Under the pieces are notes generated by a model. The model was not told where the DNA came from. It made no database searches and saw only the letters and a program-made list of their open reading frames with translations. This document shows, one piece after another, positions 13,700 through 23,445 of a stretch of 64,000 nt of DNA (its first letter is position 1; each line of letters starts with the position of its first letter). This DNA is from Rutidosis leptorrhynchoides (taxonomy: Eukaryota > Streptophyta > Magnoliopsida > Asterales > Asteraceae), in NCBI RefSeq assembly GCF_046630445.1, contig NC_092340.1, positions 22,828,001-22,892,000 on the forward strand, in the 5' to 3' direction. Made by a program: the position numbers and the translations under genes.

Positions 13700-14744
13700 T
13701 CAATATCTTATAATATTTTAATTTCATCATGATACTTATACTCCTTATTTTCTAATTGATTTGTTTAATAGTTTTTAGTCCTCTTTTATATCGCATTCAT
13801 AATAATGATAATAATAGCAATCATAATAATTAGATGATACTAATATTAGTTTTAATGATAATGATACTAATAAGTATTATAATAATATTAATGATAATAC
13901 TAATAATTATAATTATAATAATAATGATAATATTAATAATAACCTTAATGATAATAACGATAGTAATGATAATAACAATAACAATTTTTTTAATAATAAT
14001 ACTTATATTAATAATGATAATAATGATAATAATAATATTACTAATTATTAGATAATAATAACAACGACGATAATAACGACGATAGTAATAATAATCATTT
14101 TAACAATAATAATACTAAAATTAATAATAAGTCAGTTGACCATATCTTTTAATCCGTTCATCGAAATCACACGATTCCTAAATGAAAAGTTATTTATTTT
14201 TCGCCAGCTTTCCAACGACATGCATATCATATACCTTATCTCAATAGCATATGTATTTAATTCACGATTCATAATAAACTATCTAATGACAATATTAAAC
14301 ATACAAGCATGCATAATCATATATACTCGAGCACTAGTCAGAGATACACTATTAATATATAAAAGATAAGATATGAATGCTCACGTATCAATATTGTGAT
14401 TCAATATTGCAGGAAAATTACGTAAATGTTGCGGAGATGATAAACACTAGTTTGACCTCAAAAGCATACCCCTGAACAATACCCATAACCTCCATAGCTA
14501 TAACCCATAATTTTCTTAGCTCTATCCCGCTCGAAAACCCGTTTTGAAATAACTCGCTCATGACCTCGTCGTAATATTTTATGTATAATACTAATAATAA
14601 TATTAATACTATTAATAATAATATTTGGATTACTAATAATAATTAATATAAATAATAAAATAAATAAAATAAATATGGAGTAATATAGAGATCAGAGAGA
14701 TTGATCGATATATGAATTATGAATTAAATCCAAAACGCGTTCGA

Positions 14745-14821
14745 TATTTAAAGGAATTTTTGGTCTGTAGAGCTCCGCGATCGTGGTACTTTTCAAGCAT
14801 ACACCTCTGCAATCGCGGAGG
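14745..14821 (-). promoter_or_regulatory. LTR promoter module: paired imperfect palindromes plus TATA-like box
   Basis: Minus strand order: CCTCCGCGATTGCAGAGG (14804-14821), then CCACGATCGCGGAG (14773-14786), then CCTTTAAATA (14745-14754). The layout matches 2563-2642 although the palindrome sequence differs. Function is inferred. Confidence 0.4.
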
Positions 14822-16662
14822 TTCCTGTCCCAGTTCACCCATGATTAAAAACGTGGGCTGCCGACAGTTTTTATATTATTATATATATAATATATTTAAT
14901 TTATATAATTAATTATATATTATATTATATTTACATGCATAGTTATCTTGTAATTTTTGTTCCGATGACTCGTACGTTGTCACTCGACTTATGTTCCGGT
15001 TTCGGTTTCTCGAACGCATTTTCGTACTCTTAGAAAACTAGTACTTTATGTTTCGCGTAATGTACACTTATACATAACAAGACTCAAATCAATGAAAACT
15101 AATCCCACTCAAAGTGTAACTTATTCATTTGAGTATTTTGGTCATTTGCTTCTTTAAATCGGTGTTTCGATCGATATACATATATATAAAATAGTATTTT
15201 TAAATCAAAACGTTTATATATTAAGGTTAATATTATATTTTATCATTTTGTAAAAAATATATATATATTTATATACATATTCATTTAGAAATATTAATTT
15301 ATATATATTAGAAATATTTATTTATTTAATAATATAATATTTAGTTTTTCAAATACTAATTATATTTCAAAGTATAATTTAGATCGTTTACATAATAGAA
15401 AATCATTATATCATATAACGTTTTCCTTTTAAAACTTAACTAGATATAGTTCATTTATGTACTAACGTTTATTTTAACTTCTTAAACGTACTAATTAACA
15501 TATCTAAATATCAATCGAATCACTAAGTGAGTGTTACTATTGTTTACTTAATTAATTTGAAATCATGTTTATTTAATATGTCTAAACGCGTTTTAAATAT
15601 ACGTTACAAGTTATTTATATATCCAACTCACGTTATTTAAACAAAGACATTTTAAATAATCAAGTTCTGTTATATCGAAAAACATTTTCGTACATTTGAA
15701 ACTAAATCAATTAATTATTATGAAATTTAGTCTTCCACTAACTTTTGTCTAATTATCGTTATTTGTCACTTTGTTCTCAATGGTAGATTACTTTACTAAT
15801 TATTTCGAATATCGTTAAAAAGAAAATGATTTCTTAAATCAACGTGGACCTCATAACAGAGACCCGTAATCATAATCATAATGTATTTGATAATTCAATC
15901 ATTTGATATTATCTTTTAATTCCTTCGATAAATACGTTAAACATATATTGAAACAAATACGTTCATGTAAAGTATTATACATCTAATACTTTGTTAACGT
16001 TTTCAATTACTATAACTATATATTGTATATACATATCTATATACACATAAATGTTCGTGAATCTTCGAGCATAGTCGAAGGGTAAATGAATATATGAACT
16101 CGGTTCAAAGTTTTTGAGATTTCAACATTACAGACTTTGCTTATCGTGTCGGAAACATTAAATCATTTAAAGATTAAGTTTAAATTGATCGAAAATTTCC
16201 GGGTTGTCACAAACAGGAGAGCCCATCCTACACCCCGAATCCCATAAAGCACCTAGAATCTGTGCAAGCCACACAAATTCGCTGTCTGGTTGTAGATAAA
16301 GGAGCCGGAGAAGAAAAACGGGCCGTACCATTGTCTGAGAAAGGAGGAGATGTGGACGTACCTTATTGTCACGGAAAGCACACAATCCTAACCACCGACG
16401 AGATTCCGGTGGTAGGAGAAGAAGGCTGCGGATGTGCTACAGGACCTTCGGCTTGTTGATGATGGAAGAAAGTAAGCTTTAATTGATGAAGAAGGAGGAG
16501 ATGTGATGAACTAGATCAAGATTTAGATCTTAAAAATGGGTGTAGAAAGAAAGTTGTTTGTGTACCGAGAGAAAAGAGTTTCGGAACAAGCCTTTTACTC
16601 AAAGTGTTGCTAGTTGTATAACATCTTACCGTGAATATTCATAACCCGGACTTTCTAAAACT

Positions 16663-16962
16663 GGAAACATACTATAAGTGGAAACGAGCTCGAGCTTCTA
16701 AACGAGCTCGAGTTCTAATAACGAGCCAAACGAATTCGAGTTCATAAACAATCTTGAACTCGAGCAATCGAATAAGTCATTCGAGTAATTAAACGAGTTT
16801 CGAACTCGAACTCGAACAATGAAAAAATTATCGATCTCGTGTTCGAGCCCAAATTTGCACAGTTATTCGAGTTCAAGTTTAGTAATAATATCACGAGCCA
16901 AGCCTGAATATCATATACTCGACTCGACTCGACTCGGTTTGTTAACAGCCCTACACTCTACA
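16663..16962. repeat. Degenerate hAT-like MITE fragment with GAGCTCGAG iterations
   Basis: Repeats of GAGCTCGAG, ATTCGAG and ACTCGAACTCG lead to CGACTCGACTCGACTCGG, and the right end reads GTTAACAGCCCTA. Many plant hAT-type MITEs have an AGGGCTGTTAAC terminus. The matching left terminus is not visible, so the element is truncated or decayed. Confidence 0.4.
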
Positions 16963-17930
16963 TCATGTGTCAAAAGTTGTGCGTTGAGAAACGGGTCCAA
17001 CCCAATGCAAGATTAAAGTGATCAACTACTGAGGACCTAGGGGCCAAAGAAAAAATTGTAACCAGGCAGTTGGGCTTTCAATGTGGAGATAATTTGCTTC
17101 AAAATTTAAACGCACTCTAAAAAGTAAACTACAAGTATTACGGAGTACTTAATATCTAAATTAATTCCTTATATTTACATCCTTGTATAAACTATTTGTT
17201 ATTTCACGCCATTGTATTACATATGATTAAATTATATTTGTTTCATTTATTTACTTCAATAAGAAATAAGAATATTTCATTTATAGTAAAGAAACTTCAT
17301 GACTAAAGTATTATTATTAAGTGTCACTAATAATTAATTATATATACATTTTTTTGGGTTTTCTTTGTCACAATGCGAACCAACAATTTTCAAGATAACT
17401 ACTTATATTGCGAGCTATCCAAAGTCATGCATGGTGAATCTCTTAACCACAAAGTTATTATATATATACATTTTATTATGCATAATACATATAATAATTG
17501 GCATTTTCTACTTCAAGAAATTATATAGACTTCCGTTTTACAGAACTATAATACTACGTAGTAATATAGTGTTTAACCATATTAAGTTTGATAATTTTCC
17601 TAATCGATAATAACTGTTAAAAGCTGTAAAGTAAACTATATTTTAAACTCTTAACAAGTAGTAAAGTATCTGTTTTAACAACATAGAGACATCTTTTGAC
17701 ATATCGTTCCGTGCATCACCGATCCTGGGTAAAAATATAATTATATGGAAATGGATAAGTATTATTATATAAGTGTTAGTTGAAATAAATGAAAAATAAA
17801 TTACTTGATGACATGATAGTTATGACGGATGCGTTTTGGTTATGATAAAAAGGGCTTGGTTATGACTTATGAGTTAGTTATAGGATCTTTGTACTGATAA
17901 GATAATTAAGATGGGTAAATCTTAGTTATA
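16963..17930. other. Intergenic sequence, no gene seen
   Basis: AT-rich sequence without coding character. TACGGAGTACTT at about 17138 and ACTACGTAGTAATA near 17550 look like remnants of MITE termini but cannot be delimited. Confidence 0.5.
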
Positions 17931-18345
17931 GGGTGTGTTTGGCATGTAGTTTATAAGAGCTTACGAGAGAGCTTATAGGAGATTGAGCTTATAATTTTAA
18001 TAAGCTTCAAGTCATAAACTTAGTTTAGTAGAAGAAAAAAAGTATAGCTTATGAAATCATAAGCTCAAAAAAACATATCCTTAAATTAGCTTCTAAGTAA
18101 AAGTAGAGCGTATGGATTTAAAATTACTAAAAAACGCTTAATTATTATTTAAAATATTATGATTGTGGTCATTTTTAGTAGATTTACAAGGATAAGCTTC
18201 AGCTCCTGCTATTTCGTCAAACACTCATGGAAAATAATAAGTTTCAGCTTTCAGCTTCAAAAATAAGCTTCAGCTTCAGCTCCAACTTCAACCATAAACT
18301 CCAGCTCTAGCTATAAGCTCCAACTATTTTCGTCTACATACATCC
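17931..18345. mobile_element. Possible hAT-like MITE (GGGTGTGTTTGG terminus)
   Basis: The left end GGGTGTGTTTGGCATG is answered on the right by CGTCTACATACATCC, an imperfect inverted match. The interior is full of ATAAGCT and CAGCT motifs in both orientations, as in plant MITEs of this kind. No clear target duplication is seen. The right part of this unit is copied again downstream. Confidence 0.4.
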
Positions 18346-19248
18346 ATAATAAGAAATGGTGTTAAAGATTTAGATGATTGATTAAACAAGAAAATGATCA
18401 AAAAATGTCACAAGTTAAAATATTAATCACAATATTTATAATGAGATGGAGTTATTCATGAAAAAGGAATAGATAATTATAGCTTACTTATGTAAGTATA
18501 TATAACTAGTAATTGAGTCAGCCTGTTTCGACGGACCTAATTTTTTTCAACTAGTTTTTGACCAATAGGGAAATCGTTTATTAGTTAGATGATATATAAT
18601 TATATATACACACATTATCTACTGTATAGGAGATTTAGCTTATAATTTTAATAAGCTTCAAGTTATAAACTTAGTTTAGTAGAAGAAAAAAAGTATAGCT
18701 TATGAAATCATAAGCTCTAAAAAACATATCCTTAAATTAGCTTCTAAGTAAAAGTAGAGCGTATAGATTTAAAATTACTAAAAAACGCTTAATTGTTATT
18801 TAAAATATTATGATTGTGGTCATTTTTAGTAGATTTACAAGGATAAGCTCCAGCTCCTGTTCTTTCATCAAACACTCATGAAAAATAATAAGTTTCAGCT
18901 TCCAACTTCAAAAATAAGCTTCAGCTTCAGCTCCAACTTCAACCATAAGCTCCAGCTTTAGCTATAAGCTCCGGCTGTTTTCGTCTAAATACATCCATAA
19001 TAAGAAATGGTGTTAAAGATTTAGATGATTGATTAAACAAGAAAATGATCAAAAAATGTCACAAATTAAAATATTAATTACAATATTTAATGAGATGGAG
19101 TTATTCATGAAAAAGGAATAGATAATTATAGCTTACTTATGTAAGTATATATAACTAATAATTGAGCCAGCCTTTTTCGACGGACCTAATTTTTTCAACT
19201 AGTTTTTGACCAATAGGGAAATCGTTTATTAGTTAGATGATATATATA
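17974..19248. repeat. Tandem duplication of a ~625-bp segment
   Basis: Copy A (17974-18598) and copy B (18625-19248) are aligned along their whole length with few substitutions and small indels. Both run from TATAGGAGATT.AGCTTATAA to AGTTAGATGATATATA. The copies are separated by 26 bases. The unit includes the body of the putative MITE at 17931 but not its left terminus, plus about 250 bases of flank, so this is a segmental event and not a second transposon insertion. Confidence 0.85.
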
Positions 19249-19975
19249 CAGTACAGTTTTAAATTGCTCGCGTGGTATCTTCTTCTTAAACTATTTTATA
19301 AAAATTCTATGTAGCATCATAAGAATTAATCGACATTTCCTTAATTATAAATATATCAATACAACCATAGTTTTACTGTTCATCATATTAAAATACTCTA
19401 AAAGGGTACTTTCATCTTTTCATTACAATCATTTAATTATACTAAAAACAATTAAAAAAATATAATGAAGTTCGTTCTTAATGAGAATAACATGTTTGAT
19501 AGTCATTTTAAATGAACAATATAAATGAAGCAAAATTACCCTAGTACCTTTTTGCATGAATAAAAAATAATATACTCCGTAGTAGTTTAATAAGTGTTCT
19601 TATTTTAATTTATAAATGATATTAAATAAAATTTAAATATTTATTGATTAAAAGATTATTTCAGGTTTGAATGGTTTCCTTCAACACTATATCTTGACCC
19701 TTCATCACTATATGTCACAAGGTTATTAACAAATGCACTGAATGATGAATAATTCAATATTTAGTTTTGAACTATTAATTTTGGAGATAATTAAAGGAAC
19801 CATAAGTCTAATTAATACTTAATGAAATAGACATTTAGTGTTTATTTTGTTGCTTATTCTAAATTTATTTACAATTGTACATTTTTTACGATCTTTAATT
19901 AAATAATAATATTATTATTATCATAACTAATCTTTTTATTGACTTTTTAACAATTGTACATAGCACGAGCTAAAA

Positions 19976-19979
<4 letters not shown>
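19249..19979. other. AT-rich intergenic, no gene seen
   Basis: Low-complexity AT-rich sequence; I find no coding frame, RNA gene or clear repeat boundary. Confidence 0.5.

Positions 19980-20045
<66 letters not shown>
19980..20045. repeat. (TA)n microsatellite, left border of fold-back MITE
   Basis: Pure alternating AT tract of 66 bases that stops at the terminus of the fold-back element at 20047. Confidence 0.95.
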
Positions 20046-20046
<1 letters not shown>

Positions 20047-20048
<2 letters not shown>

Positions 20049-20712
20049 GTAGGATCAAAAGGGAAGTAACCAATCGGGTGGAAGCGGGGGGAAGCAAAAA
20101 CTTTTTTTTTTCGTTTTTTGAAAAAACTTTGTTCACGAACATTATAGATGAAAATATGAACATTTAGTAGAGACACTTTGTGATAAATGTTTTTATTTTG
20201 GCGGGAAAACGCTCGAAGAAGTAATATATAACAATTATCGTGTTTTTCGAGCGTATTTTGAGGTTTTAGCTATTGGGGTTTAGATATTAGGGTTTATAGG
20301 GTTTAGAAATTTAGGGTTTAAGGTTTAGATTTAGGGTTTAGATTTAGGATTTAGATTGAGTTTTTAACACGAACGGTTTAGAGTTTAGGGTTTAGGGTTT
20401 GGTGTTTTTGGGTTTATGGAATAAACTCAAAACACCAAACCCTAAACCCTAAACTCTAAATTGGGCTAAATTTTACTTCACAAAACATAAAAAAAAAAAC
20501 GTTCATATTCTTCACGAACAATATTATCTTGAATGTTATTTTTGTCGATCGTTTTCCCGCCTAAATAATAACATTCATCACGAAGTGTCTCTTCTAAATG
20601 TTCATATTTTCGTGTGATCTTGATGCCGGAAAAAAAAATTCAAAAAAAACGAAAAAAAAAAATTTGCTTCCCCCCGCTTTCTCCCGATTGGTTAATTCCC
20701 CATTGATCCTGC

Positions 20713-20714
<2 letters not shown>
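20047..20714. mobile_element. Fold-back (palindromic) MITE embedded in (TA)n
   Basis: The ends are GGGTAGGATCAAAAGGGAAG and, inverted on the right, GGGCAGGATCAATGGGGAAT. The inverted arms continue: ACCAATCGGG, AAGCGGGGGGAAGCAAA, the T-run with TTTTCGTTTTTT, GAAAATATGAACATTTAG, AGAGACACTT and GGCGGGAAAACG recur in both arms in mirrored order. The whole 668 bp is therefore one long imperfect palindrome. It lies between two (TA)n tracts and may have inserted into one longer tract. No coding capacity is seen. Confidence 0.85.
20325..20461. repeat. Telomere-like TTTAGGG/CCCTAAA core of the fold-back MITE
   Basis: Degenerate TTTAGGG and GGTTTAG units run toward the centre, where TTTAGGGTTTAGGGTTTGG (left) faces CCAAACCCTAAACCCTAAAC (right) across a short loop near 20415-20428. 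The central hairpin is nearly perfect and uses the plant telomere repeat motif. Confidence 0.8.

Positions 20715-20789
<75 letters not shown>
20715..20789. repeat. (TA)n microsatellite between two transposons
   Basis: A 75-base alternating AT tract lying exactly between the right end of the fold-back MITE and the left end of the TIR element at 20790. Confidence 0.95.
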
Positions 20790-20794
<5 letters not shown>

Positions 20795-21067
20795 ATGATC
20801 CAGTGAGAATGTTCTCATTTATAATTTTGGTGAGAACAAATTTGAGTCTCATATTATTTACCAACAAAAAGAGTAAAATGGGAATTTCTCACTCCTTTCC
20901 AAAAAATTAGGGAGCGGTTCCATTAAATTTAGTTGAAGGGGTTTAAGTTTATTTTTATTTACCAATTAACTTAATAAAGATAAAGAATTCCATTTACTCC
21001 GTAATTCATTAATTTCATCATCATTAAGTTCATATTAATTTGGATGCATGTACTTCAATTTAAGAAT

Positions 21068-22348
21068 GACAAAATTACTTCCATCGTCCTTGAACTTATA
21101 TCGAAATCACTGGTGTCGTCCTTAAACTTTTTTTTTGCTCGCATCGTCACTGAACTTTTAATTAATAACGCTCGTCGTCCCTCCATCTAACAAACGTCTA
21201 AATATTCTGTTAAACTAAAGCATGTGCCAGACATGTGAGGGTATTTTGGTCATTTTAGTCTTATTCTTCCCCTTTTCACTTCTTTTCCACCTTCATTTCT
21301 CCATCCTTCCCAAAATAATAAACGTAATTCATAAACCCCAAACTTTGATCTACGCATACAAATATATATTGTTAACTAGAGTATGAAAGATCCTATTCAA
21401 TTGTCATCAGATTATAATAATATCACTAAATAATGTCATCAATCATGTTCAACGACCACACCCAGATTCAATCGTATTTCGTATTAAAGCATGAAAAAAA
21501 TAACAATAACATTACTAAAAATCAGAGACACATAGATCTCCAGCGAGTTCTTTGAAGGTAGCGATGATGCAAAAATCCACCATCAATTTCAATCGCATTT
21601 CGTATTTCGTATCTCGTAATTATGATTCAATCGTATTTCATATTAAAACCCCATAACAGCTTTATGCAAAAATCCACCTTCAATTTCAGATCTCCGGCAA
21701 GTTCTTTGAAGGTAGCGATGATGACGGTGATATTGGATCTAGATAACGACTACCACCAGAGACAACCACCGACGTTGCTCCACAGGCTCGAAGAAGCTAG
21801 CGAGGGTTTTCACCACCACCGATATTCATGTCAAATGCATTTTGATCCGACTGCGTAGATCTGATTTGCTAGGTTTCTATTGTTGATTGAAATTTTGATT
21901 TTACGTATCTGAAATTTGAAATATGTGTACACAATTGAAATTATTGTTGAATCATGTTTTGAATTAGGTTTTGTAAGGTGAAGAAGATGAGGAGAGATGA
22001 AATGGGGGAGAGATGAAATTAAGATCCGAAGAAGAAAAAATAAAATGGGTTTTGAAAAAGAAAAATAGAAAAGAAAAGAAAGATGATAAAATAAATTAAA
22101 TTATTTTTAGAATTGAGAGACAACCAACGTAATTATGTCTTATTTAAATAAAAAAATGAAGAAAGACTAAAATACCCTCATGTGCCTTGCACATGGGATG
22201 AGATAACGGAAAAATGGATGGAAAGTAGATGGAGGGACGACGAGCGTTATTAATTGAAAGTTCAGTGACGACGCGAGCAAAAAAAAAAGTTTAAGGACGA
22301 CGTCAGTGATTTCGATATAAGTTCAAGGACGACGGGAGTAATTTTGTC
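21068..22348. mobile_element. Non-autonomous Mutator-like element (MULE) with ~200-bp TIRs
   Basis: The element starts GACAAAATTAC and ends GTAATTTTGTC. ATTTAAGAAT is duplicated on both sides (21058-21067 and 22349-22358), a 10-bp target duplication in the usual MULE range. Inverted arms reach to about 21269 on the left and from about 22155 on the right, sharing blocks such as CGTCGTCCCTCCATCTA. The ~900-bp interior has a short duplicated segment (GAGTTCTTTGAAGGTAGCGATGATG-like, near 21544 and 21697) and no recognisable transposase. It may carry captured host sequence (Pack-MULE), which is not shown. Confidence 0.85.
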
Positions 22349-22523
22349 ATTTAAGAATTAGACAGAGATGAATCTCTTTACAAGGATGAGTATTTACGAG
22401 GGATGCATCCCTTAATTTTTCTAGAGTTTGACGGATGCATGATCAAAATGAAATAATATAAAACACTTTACGGATGCAGCAAATTTATTTATAACTGTAT
22501 CGAATTTTGATTTTGATCATCCT

Positions 22524-22527
<4 letters not shown>

Positions 22528-22556
<29 letters not shown>
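22528..22556. repeat. Poly(A) run
   Basis: 29 consecutive A. The flanks TTTTGATCATCCTTAT and CTACAAAGAGA recur 30-60 bases later, so a short duplication spans it. No retroposon body could be delimited. Confidence 0.7.
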
Positions 22557-22558
<2 letters not shown>

Positions 22559-23091
22559 ACAAAGAGAGTGTCATTTTGATCATCCTTATAAAAGGAAAAC
22601 GGAACTACAAAGAAACGGTTAATTTGAATCGTCATCAATGAAATAATTATACTCTTTCATGTTAATTGTCATCATTAATAGTTATGCACTTTGTGTATAT
22701 ATAAATGATACAGTAAAAATTATTAACGTGTGCATTTATATTCTTGTGTATGTGTATTCTCAGGATGCAAATCATGTGTCCACAGTAAATTGATTGCAAA
22801 CAAATGATCTAATATAATTCGATGTTTATATACAAATAATAGAAGGGTGCTTGAAAAAAAAAAAGATATAATAGTTATTGTATTTATTTTTAAACGATGC
22901 ACAAAATTCGGAAGCAGTTAAATATTTTTTTGAAACTGTTAGATGAATTCAACGAATTAAATAACATGATTACCCTTATTTTTGATTTTTTAATTAAATT
23001 TAAATGTTAATTTTATAAAATAAACATGTGGTTCGGAAGTGTTCTCACCAAATTATAAAATGAGAACGTTCTCATTTGAACGCCCCTATTT

Positions 23092-23116
23092 TATATATAT
23101 ATATATATATATATAT
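23092..23116. repeat. (TA)n microsatellite, right border of TIR element
   Basis: Short alternating TA tract beginning a few bases after the terminus at 23086. Confidence 0.9.
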
Positions 23117-23302
23117 GTTCACCTAAATATTATATATGTCTATGTATATATGTAACATGATATAATCCAAAAATAAATGAACCAATCCATTGAATTTTTC
23201 TTTAACTGAAACTAAATGCACCAAGCGCTGTTATCGATATTAATGTTTCTTAACTACAAAACAATAGTTTTCTTCACCAACTTTATAATTTTCTGAGTCC
23301 TT

Positions 23303-23330
23303 TTGACCAGCACTATATATACCATCACCG
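23303..23330 (+). promoter_or_regulatory. Core promoter of the ABI4-like gene
   Basis: CTATATATACC at 23313-23322 is a good TATA box 124 bases before the ATG. TTGACC (W-box core) lies at 23303-23308. CACCG, the core of the CE1 element that ABI4 is known to bind, occurs just downstream at 23326-23330. The sequence up to the ATG is pyrimidine- and CACC-rich, typical of a plant leader. The start site is inferred at about 23345-23350. Confidence 0.55.
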
Positions 23331-23445
23331 CCCCTTCCACCATTACCATCACACACCGTCACTATCCACCTCTCTCTTCTTACTTACAACTTAGGTTTTA
23401 TCGCCATCTTTAATTTTTACTTCCTTTTAAGTAAACACCATTAAT

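Larger units (their letters stand above)
9583..16211 (-). repeat. Solo LTR of Tekay-like group (4.4 kb), carrying a nested solo LTR
   Basis: The left end TGAGACGACCCGTCC and right end GGGTTGTCACA match the family ends. No primer-binding site, coding region or second copy flanks it. AACAA before and AACAG after look like a decayed 5-bp duplication. Blocks shared with the LTR at 729-3384 include 10560-10600 and 14130-14240. It is stretched by ATA/AAT-type simple sequence (about 11090-11500 and 13800-14130) and interrupted at 11508-13699. Confidence 0.75.
8623..16601 (-). mobile_element. Non-LTR retroposon (~1.35 kb without insert), minus strand
   Basis: The left end shows a poly-T run followed by GGCAAAAATATTAATATG, i.e. 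a minus-strand 3' end with poly-A tail as in plant LINE-like retroposons. The 12-bp sequence AAGTGTTACTAG at 8611-8622 is matched by AAGTGTTGCTAG at 16602-16613, one mismatch, as expected for an old target-site duplication. Once the solo LTR is removed, only about 960 + 390 bases remain. I see no reverse transcriptase or long ORF, so it is a non-autonomous or heavily deleted LINE, or a processed copy of an unknown transcript. The GC-rich part near 9200-9560 stands out from its surroundings. Confidence 0.55.
20790..23086. mobile_element. TIR element flanked by (TA)n, carrying a nested MULE
   Basis: The left end GGGTAATGATCCAGTGAGAA and following GTTCTCATTTATAATTTTGG have an inverted partner at the right end (GGGGCGTTCAAATGAGAACG, then TTCTCATTTTATAATTTGG). 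Inverted repeats extend about 46 bp. Both ends abut TA-rich sequence. Without the nested element the unit is about 1 kb. No transposase frame is visible, so it is non-autonomous; superfamily unassigned. The right end lies about 360 bases upstream of the ABI4 start codon. Confidence 0.7.

Noticed and set aside
13834-14055. Isoleucine-rich frames (also near 59372-59572 and 62106-62354)
   Set aside because: Translations of AAT/ATA simple sequence, not genes.
20325-20461. Interstitial telomere as a chromosome-fusion scar
   Set aside because: The telomere-like units sit symmetrically inside a fold-back MITE and are degenerate, so the element explains them.
19936-20867. Tyr-Ile repeat frames around the (TA)n tracts
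   Set aside because: Translations of TA microsatellites.
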